Origin: Oscillatoria princeps RMCB-10
Lineage (GTDB): Bacteria > Cyanobacteriota > Cyanobacteriia > Cyanobacteriales > Oscillatoriaceae
Assembly: GCA_019359235.1 (NCBI GenBank)
Contig: JAHHHT010000015.1
Location: 1-64,000 of the forward strand
Direction of reading: 5' to 3'
DNA: 64,000 nucleotides
Below the pieces are notes generated by a model. That model was not told the DNA's origin, ran no database searches, and saw only the letters and a list, made by a program, of their open reading frames with translations. The translations under genes were made by a program, and so were the position numbers. Of this stretch, positions 44,353 through 53,197 are shown piece by piece; position 1 is the stretch's first letter; each line of letters starts with the position of its first letter.

Positions 44353-46026
44353 ATGTTCCGAAATGCGACTTGGGCTTTTGCAGAAGGACTGAGGGCTATT
44401 TTATCTGAGGGGGAGACAATTGCGGTGCGGGGTCAGACAACGAGAGAAGTGCGGTCGCACCTGATTAGGATTGCCTCTCCCTTGGAGCGGGTTTACGTTA
44501 TTCCGCACAGGAATAATAATATATTCGCTCAAATCGCAGAAACGCTGTGGGTGATTGCCGGTCGCAATGACATGGCGTTTTTGTCGCGCTATTTGCCGCG
44601 TGCTGCTGATTTTTCTGATGATGGGAAGGTGTGGAGAGGGGGATATGGCCCTCGGCTGAGAAACTGGCATGGGGCTGACCAGCTTAAGGAGGTGACTGAG
44701 CTTCTCAAGAATGACCGGAATAGCCGGCGTGCGGTGATGATGATTTTCGATCCGGCACAGGATTTTGTGGCGAGTAAGGACATTCCTTGCAATAATTGGC
44801 TGCACTTTATTATTCGGGATGGAAAGTTGCATCTTGCTGTAGCAATCCGGTCTAATGATATCTGGTGGGGATTTTCGGGAATCAACACTTTTGAGTGGAG
44901 CGTGCTGCACGAGATGGTGGCTTACTGGACGGGCACGGAAGTGGGTGAGTACGCTCATTTTGCAAGTTCTTTTCACTTGTACGACCGGCATTTCCCGGTG
45001 GCTGAAAAGGTACTGGCTAACTGGAAGGGGAAAACTTTATATGATTTTGGGTTTGCTAGCCCTCGGTTTAGCACTCCGCTAGAGGAGTTTGATGAGACAG
45101 TGGCGCGGTTGTTTGCTACAGAAGAGAAAATGCGTCAGGGTGAGACAGGGCTGGCGCTTGAGATCGGCAGCTTTAAGGATAGCTTTCTCAGGAATTGCCT
45201 GGAGATGCTGTATATCTACAACCGGCATCTGAATGGCGCGGATAGGGAAGAGATTGTCTCTCTTCTAGAAGCTCTCCCCGCTAATGATTTTAAAATTGGC
45301 GCGGTTGAGTATTTTTCGCGAAAGCTGAAAAGTCGAGATTTCCTGAACTTCCAAGGGAAAGAGCGAGACTTTTTCCAGTTCTTCTGGGGGGAAAAGGAAC
45401 AGCCGGTGGCGGACAAACCGGCTGAGTCGCATTCGTTCGCTTCTATTTTGGCTAAATTGAGCGCACTCCACTATAAGAAAAGCCTCGTTTACAAGGACAG
45501 CTGGAAGAAGCATGGGGAAGTGCTGGGGGTTTTCGCGAATATTACGCGAAAGTACGACCGGATAGAAACAATTCTGGCGGGGGGAGTGAAGACAACCTCT
45601 GATGAGTCTCTGCTGGATACGGTTGGCGACTTGGCTGTTTATTCTGCCAAATATTTGACCTATTTGGCGGAACACTATGAAGCCACCTTCAAAGATTTCA
45701 CCCAGCAATACCCTCCCCAAGAACCGCTGGAACGTTACTGGTACAATGAAGGGTTCGATGCAGCCGCCCGACTTTTGGTGAGGCGATATGAAAGTTCTGG
45801 GGAGTGGGAGGCGATAGGGAACTACGATGCTTGCTTCGCGGCGATGACAAAGTATTACAAAGGACTTGAGGATGTGCTGATTAATGGGGACTGGCGAGCG
45901 CCGGAGCCTCGCAAGTGTTCGCTGGCGGCTGATTTAGCGATTAGTGCGATACACTATCTGGTGCTGGCTTCCGTAAAAGAGCCAGACAATTTACAGAAGT
46001 TCGCCATTTTCATAGAGCGGCTATAA
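44353..46026 (+). CDS. thymidylate synthase-like enzyme fused to a DUF1599/Nmad1-like region
   Basis: 557 aa from the ATG at 44353 (GAGGAGAGGA upstream). A TTG at 44281 adds 24 residues. Residues 1-260 are a thymidylate synthase fold with catalytic C146 (DIPCNNW), R166-S167-x-D169, N178 (G-I-N) and H208/Y210 (FHLYDRH), positions that follow E. coli ThyA almost exactly. N178 points to dUMP rather than dCMP as substrate. The product may be dTMP or 5-hydroxymethyl-dUMP; sequence alone cannot decide. Residues about 365-557 are helical with YKDSWKKHGEVLGVFANITRK and DTVGDLAVYSAKYLTYLAE, resembling nucleotide-modification-associated domain 1, with a second similar unit at the end. This fusion is typical of base-modification loci. 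Confidence 0.82.
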   Translation: MFRNATWAFAEGLRAILSEGETIAVRGQTTREVRSHLIRIASPLERVYVIPHRNNNIFAQIAETLWVIAGRNDMAFLSRYLPRAADFSDDGKVWRGGYGPRLRNWHGADQLKEVTELLKNDRNSRRAVMMIFDPAQDFVASKDIPCNNWLHFIIRDGKLHLAVAIRSNDIWWGFSGINTFEWSVLHEMVAYWTGTEVGEYAHFASSFHLYDRHFPVAEKVLANWKGKTLYDFGFASPRFSTPLEEFDETVARLFATEEKMRQGETGLALEIGSFKDSFLRNCLEMLYIYNRHLNGADREEIVSLLEALPANDFKIGAVEYFSRKLKSRDFLNFQGKERDFFQFFWGEKEQPVADKPAESHSFASILAKLSALHYKKSLVYKDSWKKHGEVLGVFANITRKYDRIETILAGGVKTTSDESLLDTVGDLAVYSAKYLTYLAEHYEATFKDFTQQYPPQEPLERYWYNEGFDAAARLLVRRYESSGEWEAIGNYDACFAAMTKYYKGLEDVLINGDWRAPEPRKCSLAADLAISAIHYLVLASVKEPDNLQKFAIFIERL

Positions 46027-46165
46027 TTGTACTGCAATGGAAAGCCGAGAGCGGTAACGTTTTCTGGGAGAGTCGATTGCGGTCAGCCGGTTGGAGCGGT
46101 GAAATGAAGGGATTGTGAATGAGTGGGAGGGCGCAAATAAACGGAAAGTGAAAAAATGAAGATGA

Positions 46166-46198
46166 AGAAACCTGGTTTATTGAAGAACCCAGGTTTCT
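46166..46198. repeat. imperfect hairpin AGAAACCTGGTTT/AACCCAGGTTTCT
   Basis: Diverged central hairpin of the GAAACCCGGTTTC family without terminal TATAGCG ends. Confidence 0.65.
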
Positions 46199-46264
46199 GG
46201 TCAGGGCTGTGTTAGGCTTAATGATGGGGGCTTAGTTAGAAGTGATTGCCAGAAGCAGTGGCTC

Positions 46265-46360
46265 TATAGCGTTTCTCATATTAGTGAGGTGCTCATAACC
46301 CCGGTTTTTTTAAGAAACCGGGGTTCTGGGACGTGCTCCATCAAACTGAGAACCGCTATA
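46265..46360. mobile_element. 96-bp MITE-like element, TATAGCG ends (copy 1)
   Basis: Terminal inverted repeats TATAGCGTTTCTCA and TGAGAACCGCTATA match at 13 of 14 positions. The central hairpin is AACCCCGGTTT...AAACCGGGGTT. Identical length to the copy at 60438-60533. It ends next to the dut stop codon. No coding capacity. Confidence 0.75.
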
Positions 46361-46361
46361 T

Positions 46362-46793
46362 TTACAAGCCGGTTGAGCCAAACCCTCTGGCTCCTCTGGA
46401 AGTTTCCACCGGCTCCCCGCTGCAAACCTCAACTTTGGGCCGGAAAACGGGGGCGATAACCATCTGAGCTATCCTCATTCCCTTTGTCACCTGAAAATCT
46501 TCGCTAGAATGATTTATCAGGAGCACTTTGATTTCCCCTCTGTAGCCTTGATCAATGGTGCCGGGAGTATTGAGTACAGTTATGCCGTGCTTGGTAGCCA
46601 GACCGCTCCTGGGCCTGATCTGAGCTTCTGTACAGATGGGTAATTCTATGGCTATGCCGGTGCCTATTAGCTTTCTTTCCCCCGGATGGATGAGGGCATT
46701 TTCATACGCCACTAAATCCATGCCTGAATCTGTTTCATGGGCGTAACTCGGCACTTGCGCATCTGGGTATAAAAGATGAACCCTCATTCTCAT
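46362..46793 (-). CDS. dut: dUTP diphosphatase (dUTPase)
   Basis: 143 aa from the ATG at 46793; ATG at 46787 is equally possible. Five dUTPase motifs are visible: [35 protein letters not shown] with the catalytic aspartate, GMRIAQMV, and the C-terminal ARGFGSTGL that closes the site. Homotrimer that hydrolyses dUTP to dUMP and pyrophosphate, both to keep uracil out of DNA and to supply dUMP. It points toward the TS-like gene tail to tail. The dCMP deaminase gene starts 300 bp away divergently. Together they supply dUMP to the thymidylate synthase-like enzyme. Confidence 0.95.
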   Translation of the reverse strand: MRMRVHLLYPDAQVPSYAHETDSGMDLVAYENALIHPGERKLIGTGIAIELPICTEAQIRPRSGLATKHGITVLNTPGTIDQGYRGEIKVLLINHSSEDFQVTKGMRIAQMVIAPVFRPKVEVCSGEPVETSRGARGFGSTGL

Positions 46794-47092
46794 GTTTGTT
46801 AGCGAGCGTTTGTTCCTTGTGGCCTTTTTGTCGGGGTTAGACCGGCACCCCATTTTTGCAATCCCTCAGACTGTAGAACGCGAGCGTCGCGTCTCCACAC
46901 GGGCTGCACCAGCAAAGCCCGCCGGCGCGGGATCGAGAAGAAGTATAGCTCTTTGGGTGCGTGACGCGCCCAAAGTGGGGCGCACAGCTTCCAAAGAGAT
47001 ACGCGGCGCGAAACGCACCCCATTTCAGAGACTAACAGTATAACTGTTTGTAAGAAGTTTTGCAACGTTCAACCCTGAGGCAGTATAATATC

Positions 47093-47674
47093 ATGCAAAG
47101 TTCTCCCGAAGCATCTGAACTTTTTCCAAGACCGACCTGGGATGAGTATTTCCTGATGTTGGCTAAACTCGCCGCAACTCGCTCGACTTGCCTAGCATTT
47201 CCGGTGGGTGCGGTGATCGTTAAAAATAAGCAGGTTCTCGCCACCGGCTACAATGGGGCACCGGCAGGATCGCCGCACTGCACGGCGCAGGGATACTGCT
47301 ATCCGGGATTGAGCAGCTGTGACGCCAGCAAAACCATGCCGTCTCGCGCTGTTCACGCGGAGGCGAATGCGATAGCGCAAGCTGCCAAACACGGGATTGC
47401 GACTGCCGGTGGGAGTATTTACGTCACCTTGGAACCCTGTCTGTCTTGCTTGAAGTTGATTATTTCAGCCGGCATTCAGGAGGTTTTTTACGAAACGCCG
47501 TTCAACAGTGGGGGAAGCGCCCTGGTTAGAGATTCTTTTAGCAGCGAGGGATTAGTTACCCTAAAGCAGATTCAGCTGTCTGAGTCAACAGCTAAAAGAG
47601 CGGCTTTGTTTCTGCTAAATCCAACGTCTGAGGCCAGAAAGGTAGACGTGCAGCCGGTTAATTTGGGATTTTAG
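47093..47674 (+). CDS. dCMP deaminase family protein
   Basis: 193 aa from the ATG at 47093. Zinc site HAEANAIAQAAKHG (His and the proton-shuttling Glu) and PCLSC, with the additional Cys/His-rich loop HCTAQGYCYPGLSSCD found in ComEB/dCMP deaminases, which binds a second zinc. Deaminates dCMP to dUMP. The N-terminal RPTWDEYFLMLAKLAATRSTC is typical. The last 40 residues are unlike other deaminases. It is part of the dUMP supply of this locus. Other deaminase substrates are possible. Confidence 0.92.
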   Translation: MQSSPEASELFPRPTWDEYFLMLAKLAATRSTCLAFPVGAVIVKNKQVLATGYNGAPAGSPHCTAQGYCYPGLSSCDASKTMPSRAVHAEANAIAQAAKHGIATAGGSIYVTLEPCLSCLKLIISAGIQEVFYETPFNSGGSALVRDSFSSEGLVTLKQIQLSESTAKRAALFLLNPTSEARKVDVQPVNLGF

Positions 47675-47857
47675 CAACCGCAGATGCGATAAACGCAGAT
47701 AGATACAGGACTTACGCACAACTGTGAGACGAAACCGGGTTTCTGATTCGGGAACGAGGGCTTGAAGTCACTGCTGGTTCAGAAAGCCGGTTTCTGCGTA
47801 AGTCCTAAGATAATCCAAGAAATTCATCTGCGTTCACCCTTCTTCGGTTAAAAATCC

Positions 47858-48394
47858 CTATGGCTGGTGACTGCGGCGGATGTGTGTGATTTGGTCTGCC
47901 ACTTCCAGAAGCTTGGCCGGCATATCTGGCCCAGTTAAAAGGATATCGACGTGACAGGGGCGTTTTTCCAGAAAGGCCAACACTTCCGCTTCTGGGATGA
48001 GGCCAAAATTAATCGCTAAGCTCAATTCATCGAGAACCGCGAGGTCATATTTGCCCTGACACACGACTTTTTGGGTGTGGTGCCACAACTTTTGCAGGGA
48101 GGCGGTTTCGGTTTCGTCCAGCTGGGGGGTGTCGATGCAGCGGGGCAAGTCGCAGCGAATCCAATCTAAGTGTTGCCCCAGGCGGACGGGACGGTCGTGG
48201 CCTTGGCCAATTCCGCCTTTGAGGAACTGAACTACGAGGACTTGGGTGCCCTGACCTGCCTTGCGCAGGGCTTGGGCCATGACGCTGGTAAAAAAGCTGC
48301 GGTGGGTGCCGGTGAAGACTTGCACGAGTCCTTCAACGGTGTAGGGGAGGCGACTGGGAGTGCTGAGAACGGGAGTTTGTAGCTGTGCGACCAT
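47858..48394 (-). CDS. CobO-like (cob(I)yrinic acid adenosyltransferase family) protein with degenerate P-loop
   Basis: 178 aa. VLVVQFLKGGIGQGHDRP, LDWIRCDLPRCIDTP, YDLAVLDELSLAINFGLI and VDILLTGPDMP match CobO/BtuR. The canonical GNGKGKTT P-loop is replaced by GTHRSFFTS, which lacks the lysine needed for ATP phosphate contact. I recall this form as conserved in cyanobacteria, so it is probably functional but not necessarily as an ATP-dependent adenosyltransferase. Divergent from adk. Confidence 0.82.
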   Translation of the reverse strand: MVAQLQTPVLSTPSRLPYTVEGLVQVFTGTHRSFFTSVMAQALRKAGQGTQVLVVQFLKGGIGQGHDRPVRLGQHLDWIRCDLPRCIDTPQLDETETASLQKLWHHTQKVVCQGKYDLAVLDELSLAINFGLIPEAEVLAFLEKRPCHVDILLTGPDMPAKLLEVADQITHIRRSHQP

Positions 48395-48692
48395 AGGGCA
48401 ACATTGAACGGGTGAGGGGTCTTGATGGGGGCTCTGCTTGGTGCAAAAATGGCGGTTGAGTGAGCAGCCGGCAACAACATGTAGTGTATCTTATCTGAGT
48501 CTTGCCTGAGATAACACTATATATATAAACGGATCTGTATCTTTTGGCAGAGATGTCCCGCAGCAGCGCCGGAAGGGGGGGCCCTGTGTGGGGGGGCCGG
48601 CAGGAGGAAGGCGCGAGGCTTAAAATAATTGGGTCTACCCACACTGCATCAGGCTTCTTCGTGCGGGGTGCAGCGGAAAGAGGAGTTTGTTT

Positions 48693-49250
48693 GTGAGATT
48701 GGTAATTCTGGGAGGGCCAGGAGCGGGGAAGGGAACGCAGGCCCATGCGCTGTGCTACCACCTGAATATCCCCTGGATTTCCACCGGCGAAATCCTGCGA
48801 CACGCGATTGCGGCGCAAACCGAACTGGGGCGTCTGGCGGAGCCCTATGTAGAAAAAGGAGAGCTCGTGCCCGATCCAACAATGATCGAATTCATCCGCA
48901 AGCGGCTACAGCTCCCGGATGCGGCGAACGGCTGGCTGCTGGATGGCTACCCCCGCACCGCTTTCCAAGCAGAGGAGCTGGACTTTTTGCTCGACGAGCT
49001 GGGACAGCAGCTGTCCCGGGCGATTTGGCTGGATGTCCCTGAAGACATTTTGCTGAGCCGCTCCATCGCCCGCTCGCGTCCAGACGACCAGCCAGAGATC
49101 GCCCAGCGCCGGCTCGATTTGTTCGAGGAGCGCACCATTCCCATCCTGGAATACTACGACTACCGCCACCGGCTGCTGAAAATCAACGGCAACCAACCGT
49201 CTTTGGAGGTGGAGCGGGAGATTTTGAGAGCTTTGAAGGGGGAATTTTGA
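48693..49250 (+). CDS. adk: adenylate kinase
   Basis: 185 aa from the GTG at 48693, GAGGAG seven bases upstream; the family N-terminus RLVILGGPGAGKGTQA then follows at once. P-loop GGPGAGKGT, ISTGEILR, WLLDGYPRTAFQAE and the arginines of RRLDLFEERT are all present. The short lid (no zinc or long insert) is the common short-lid form. Interconverts ATP plus AMP and 2 ADP. rph follows 75 bp downstream. Confidence 0.95.
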   Translation: MRLVILGGPGAGKGTQAHALCYHLNIPWISTGEILRHAIAAQTELGRLAEPYVEKGELVPDPTMIEFIRKRLQLPDAANGWLLDGYPRTAFQAEELDFLLDELGQQLSRAIWLDVPEDILLSRSIARSRPDDQPEIAQRRLDLFEERTIPILEYYDYRHRLLKINGNQPSLEVEREILRALKGEF

Positions 49251-49325
49251 GTGTGAGATCAGTGTGAAAGTTTTCGCACTCGCACCGGCTGCTGTATCGT
49301 GAGTAAGGATTTGGAGGCAAGTGTC

Positions 49326-50042
49326 ATGTCTTGGCAGCGTCCTGATGGTCGGCAACCCGACGAACTGCGTCCGATTCGTTTTGAGCGCAACTTCACCCGC
49401 TTTGCCACGGCTTCGGTTTTGGCGCGGTGCGGGGACACCCAGGTGCTGTGTACCGTCACAGTTCAGCCTGGAGTGCCCAAGTTTTTGGAAGAGACTGGAC
49501 AGGGCTGGCTGACTGCGGAGTACCGCATGCTCCCCGGGGCGACTCCCAAACGCCAAGAGCGGGAGTTTCTCAAACTGTCTGGCAGAACCCAGGAGATTCA
49601 GCGGTTGATTGGGCGCAGCTTGCGGGCGTGTTTGGATATGAAAGCGCTGGGGGAGCGCACGGTGATTGTGGATGCGGACGTGCTGCAGGCGGATGCCGGC
49701 ACCCGCACGACTTCGATCACCGGCGGCTTTGTGGCGCTGGCGGATGCGATGGAAAAATTGGTGCGGCTGGGTGAGTTGGAGCGCTCGCCGGTTTGCCATC
49801 AGGTGGCGGCTGTTTCGGTGGGGCTGTTGGGGGGGGTGCCGTGCTTGGATCTGAACTACCTCGAAGATGTCGCCGCTGAAGTGGATTTCAATGTGGCGAT
49901 GAACGACCGGCTGGGCATTATTGAAGTCCAGGGAACGGCGGAAGCAGGCAGTTTTAGCCGCCCCCAGCTGAATGAGCTGCTAGATTTGGCAGAAAAAGGG
50001 ATTCAAGAATTGCTGCAAATTCAGCGTCAAGCTCTGCGCTGA
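49326..50042 (+). CDS. rph: ribonuclease PH
   Basis: 238 aa from the ATG at 49326 (GGAGG nine bases upstream). Phosphate-dependent 3'-5' exoribonuclease that trims tRNA 3' ends. Family motifs [43 protein letters not shown] with the phosphate arginines, [19 protein letters not shown], and [15 protein letters not shown]. Full length. Ends in a strong hairpin. Confidence 0.96.
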   Translation: MSWQRPDGRQPDELRPIRFERNFTRFATASVLARCGDTQVLCTVTVQPGVPKFLEETGQGWLTAEYRMLPGATPKRQEREFLKLSGRTQEIQRLIGRSLRACLDMKALGERTVIVDADVLQADAGTRTTSITGGFVALADAMEKLVRLGELERSPVCHQVAAVSVGLLGGVPCLDLNYLEDVAAEVDFNVAMNDRLGIIEVQGTAEAGSFSRPQLNELLDLAEKGIQELLQIQRQALR

Positions 50043-50067
50043 CTTCCTTGTAGAGTTGTGAGAACGC

Positions 50068-50100
50068 AGAAACCCGGTTTCTCAAAGAAACCGGGTTTCT
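50068..50100. terminator. hairpin after rph (GAAACCCGGTTTC family)
   Basis: Perfect 15-base arms AGAAACCCGGTTTCT and AGAAACCGGGTTTCT, loop CAA, 25 bp after the rph stop and 23 bp before the convergent DUF29 stop. Likely acts in both directions. No T-run. Confidence 0.65.
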
Positions 50101-50123
50101 GGCACCCTGTGGCATCGTTGCCC

Positions 50124-50570
50124 TCAATTCCGTTTCAGCAAGCTGTACTCTTCGTCAAACACTTCCTCCCGGGAAAGGGAAATTAGCTCGCAGTCCCTAC
50201 CCATTTCATCCTCAGCATCTTCCACTGCATCACTGAAGCATGTATCCCAGATAGATTCAATAAAATTTCGATTCAAGCTGGGGACTTCTTCCTGAATAGC
50301 TCTAATTTCGCGACGGGCGGAACGAATGGTGATTGCCCAGCTGGAACTCCGGCGCTCTGGCTGGCATTTCCACTTGATAACATGACTCATCAGCCGAGTT
50401 AGCTGGCTTTTCAGCGCCCGCTTTTCTGTTCTTCCCATTGCTTCAATCAGGGCATCTAAACCCTCAGTGGCTTCCATAAACTGTCCCTCTCCTAAAAGTT
50501 GCCGAACGGCTACGGCAGTTTGATAGTGAGAGCAGGCTGCTAGCCACTCCCAATCTTGTTGTGCCGGCAT
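50124..50570 (-). CDS. DUF29 family protein (copy 1)
   Basis: 148 aa. DUF29 helical family, widespread and often multicopy in cyanobacteria, function unknown. Recognised by QDWEWLA, SQLTRLMSHVIKWKCQPERR and SWAITIRSARREI. Tandem duplicate of the gene at 50584; most of the proteins and the DNA match, with a 13-bp gap between. In the same direction, so probably one transcript with the other copy first. No ribosome site upstream of the ATG other than GGAGG near 50575. Confidence 0.85.
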   Translation of the reverse strand: MPAQQDWEWLAACSHYQTAVAVRQLLGEGQFMEATEGLDALIEAMGRTEKRALKSQLTRLMSHVIKWKCQPERRSSSWAITIRSARREIRAIQEEVPSLNRNFIESIWDTCFSDAVEDAEDEMGRDCELISLSREEVFDEEYSLLKRN

Positions 50571-50583
50571 GGCGACCTCCGCT

Positions 50584-51030
50584 TCAATTCCGCTGCACTA
50601 AGGTGTACTCTTCCTCAAACACTTCCTCCCAGGAAAGGGAAGTTAGCTCACAGTCCCTACCCATTTCATCCTCAGCGTCTTTCACGGCTCTACTCAAGCA
50701 TATATCCCAGATGGATTCAATAGAATTCCGATTCAAGCTGGGGACTTCTTCTTGGATATCTTCAATCTCTTGACGGGCGGAACGAATGGTGATTGCCCAG
50801 CTGGAACTCCGGCGTTCCGGCTGGCACTTCCACTTGATAACATGAGTCATCAGCCGAGTTAACTGGCTTTTGAGCGCCAGTTTTTTGGATTTTCCCATTG
50901 ATTCAATTAGTGCGTAGAGTCCCTCGCTGGCTTCCATCCACTTTCCCTCCTGCAAGAGTTGCTGGACTGCGACTGCAGTTTGATACTCAGATCCGGCTGC
51001 TAGCCACTCCCAATCTTGTTGTGCCGGCAT
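50584..51030 (-). CDS. DUF29 family protein (copy 2)
   Basis: 148 aa from the ATG at 51030. An in-frame start at 51096 would add 22 residues, but GAGGAG lies just ahead of 51030. Same motifs as copy 1 (KWKCQPERRSSSWAITIRSA is identical). It is transcribed first. The two proteins differ mainly at residues 25-45 and near the C-terminus. Function unknown; all-helical, soluble. Confidence 0.85.
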   Translation of the reverse strand: MPAQQDWEWLAAGSEYQTAVAVQQLLQEGKWMEASEGLYALIESMGKSKKLALKSQLTRLMTHVIKWKCQPERRSSSWAITIRSARQEIEDIQEEVPSLNRNSIESIWDICLSRAVKDAEDEMGRDCELTSLSWEEVFEEEYTLVQRN

Positions 51031-51123
51031 TGCTATCTCCTCATGGTTGCCCATATTATATAATAAAGGATAATCATAACTTTGAACAACAATCAAGTTT
51101 GAACGCTTCCGTCGTCCACAATC

Positions 51124-51519
51124 ATGCTGCGCTACTTTCTCACCCTCCTCCCCGCACTTTCCCTCGCCGCCGCTGTCTCTATTAGTCCCAGGTATTGGGG
51201 GGCGCTAGAAGACAAACGGCTGAGCGGGCCCGTCTTGGCCGGCTTCCTGTTGAGCGCAGTCGCCATCTTGGCCATTTTCAGACAGCTCCAGGAAAATTGC
51301 CCTCAAAACGCTCCGCCCAAGCAAGTCCTCAAGCAATATGTTTGGTATATTGCTCAGTATGGCAGCTTTATTTTATTTTTTTGTATGGCAGCCTGGTTGG
51401 TATCCCTTGGCACTCACTGGTTGCTGGCTCCCTTCCTCTCAGAAAAAATCATCAATGGGCTTTCTTTCTTTTTCTTTTGGTGTTTTGTAATCGGTCTGAT
51501 TGCGCTGACGCGCCGCTAG
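51124..51519 (+). CDS. small membrane protein, unknown
   Basis: 131 aa, about four hydrophobic segments (about 3-20, 35-52, 78-95, 105-126) and a short basic C-terminus (LTRR). No family recognised. No clear ribosome site (weak CCACAATC context), but codon use resembles the neighbours. It is divergent from the DUF29 pair and convergent with the acyltransferase. Confidence 0.65.
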   Translation: MLRYFLTLLPALSLAAAVSISPRYWGALEDKRLSGPVLAGFLLSAVAILAIFRQLQENCPQNAPPKQVLKQYVWYIAQYGSFILFFCMAAWLVSLGTHWLLAPFLSEKIINGLSFFFFWCFVIGLIALTRR

Positions 51520-51578
51520 CGCTAAGGCTAACGGCTGCTGAACCACTTTACAGTGCCTGCAAATAAAGCCAGACATTT

Positions 51579-52694
51579 TTAAAGGTTGCGGGGCTTCGGA
51601 AACCAGCGGTCGCGTAGCTTTTGCACCGGCTCTTCAATTAATTTTGTCATCCCAATTCCCAGCGCCACACTCACAACTAAATAAATCCAGAACTCAACAA
51701 CAAAATGAATGTCCCGCCCGCTGGCACGCCTTAGGAGGTCAATTCCCCACCTAGCAACTGGCATGTGCCAAAGATAAATCGAGTAAGAATTAAACCCAAT
51801 CCAGGCTAAAACCCCAACCGCCGGACTGATGATTTTCCCAATGGGTTTGGGCAAAGGAGCCTCCCAGTACAGTACAGACATTATCAAGCCGCCAAATCCA
51901 ATATCCAGTAACGTTATCCCCAAGGTGTGCGCCAACTTACTTGTTTCAAGTTCCAGCAGCAAGCAGGGAACAATCAAAAGCATACTGAGAGGGAGTATTA
52001 AGTTGAGCCGCCGCCTAATGAAATTGGAAAATCTGGCCGTGTGAAACGTCTGCAAATACCCGAGCAGTACCCCAAACGTTAGCCCATCTAAGCGCAAGTG
52101 CGTCGGAAATACATGAGTTAGATGGGTGTAGGGGAGAGAAAAAGCGGTCACAACTCGAAGGGCGAGCGTCAAGATGGCAATTACAATAAAAATTTTGACG
52201 ACTGGTTTGAAGGGTTCTGACTTATTTGTGGCGAAATTTACCATTAAAGTCAGACTGATTGGCAGCAAAATTGCGTAAAAATGCTGGTCTACAGCTAAGT
52301 ACCAAGTGTGGTTCCAAATCGGCGTTACATAATTTTGAAAAAACAAAATTTCCGAGGCAACTGAGCTTAGGGTAAACTCCTGGCCGTTCAGGGCTTTATA
52401 GATGAGTGTTACCGCGATTAAAGTATAGAAGGGTGGGTAGATTCTCACACCCCGGCGAATCCAGAAGTTTTTCAGGTCGATTTTTCCCGATTTTTTGTAC
52501 TCTTGGAAGAGTAAGCTGGAAACCAGAAAGCCGCTGAGCACGAAAAATAAGTCCACCCCAGTCCATCCGATTCGATACCATAAATCGCTGACAAATTTAT
52601 GCCTGCCCATCACTAATAAAATTGCGACCGCTCTCAGGGCGTCCAGCTGTTTGAGCCTGATGCGCTTGTTTACAGAATCATTGGTTTGTGTCAT
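51579..52694 (-). CDS. acyltransferase family 3 (OafA/NodX-like) membrane protein
   Basis: 371 aa, about ten transmembrane helices. N-terminal QLDALRAVAILLVMGRHKF with the conserved catalytic histidine, then GWTGVDLFFVLSGFL and NFWIRRGVRIYPPFY, classical for this family. Transfers acyl (often acetyl) groups from the cytoplasm to sugars of envelope polysaccharides or lipids. The substrate is unknown. No glycan genes are adjacent. Confidence 0.92.
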   Translation of the reverse strand: MTQTNDSVNKRIRLKQLDALRAVAILLVMGRHKFVSDLWYRIGWTGVDLFFVLSGFLVSSLLFQEYKKSGKIDLKNFWIRRGVRIYPPFYTLIAVTLIYKALNGQEFTLSSVASEILFFQNYVTPIWNHTWYLAVDQHFYAILLPISLTLMVNFATNKSEPFKPVVKIFIVIAILTLALRVVTAFSLPYTHLTHVFPTHLRLDGLTFGVLLGYLQTFHTARFSNFIRRRLNLILPLSMLLIVPCLLLELETSKLAHTLGITLLDIGFGGLIMSVLYWEAPLPKPIGKIISPAVGVLAWIGFNSYSIYLWHMPVARWGIDLLRRASGRDIHFVVEFWIYLVVSVALGIGMTKLIEEPVQKLRDRWFPKPRNL

Positions 52695-52706
52695 AAAAAT
52701 TAACCA

Positions 52707-52841
52707 AAGTTGCTACCTACAAGTCTAAACATCCAGATCCCCCCAAACCCCCCTTAAAAAGGGGGGCTTTGAGTATTTCCCCCCCTTTTTAAGGGGGGGC
52801 TAGGGGGGGATCTCACCTGACTCACTGGTAAGTAGCAACTT
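52707..52841. mobile_element. 135-bp inverted-repeat element, AAGTTGCTAC ends
   Basis: Ends AAGTTGCTACCTAC and GTAAGTAGCAACTT. The interior has two nested inverted G/C runs flanked by GATCCCCCC and GGGGGGATC. A shorter relative lies at 25964-26065. The same C/G-run core also occurs in the element at 18955, which has other ends. Confidence 0.65.
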
Positions 52842-53197
52842 GAGTTAAAAATTACAGATTTTCATATTTCAACACCTGAGGCGGCTGTTACCGCAATTCA
52901 CCAGACACCTCTTTCCACCGGCATGCGGCTATTTCACACTTATCGTAGCATAAATGCCATAAAATTATCAAGCCCCTTGCTTAGCGCCTGTCAAGTTGCG
53001 TGAAGAACGCGGGGAACCCTCCAGAGAACCACAGCCAGTGAACTGGCGTTACATGAAAGCCCCAGGCAATTTCTCCAGACGAGCTTCAATCTCTTGACAA
53101 GTAAAACAACTCGTGATAAGGCAGAGCCAACGCCGGCAATGTGGAGCTGACCCCTGCTTTTTAACAAAATGTAGCGAAAAATTAAGAATCGTTGCAT

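Larger units (their letters stand above)
46027..46361. other. gap between TS-like gene and dut
   Basis: Contains one imperfect hairpin of the GAAACC family (46166-46198) and a complete 96-bp TATAGCG element (46265-46360) that ends one base before the dut stop. Confidence 0.6.
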
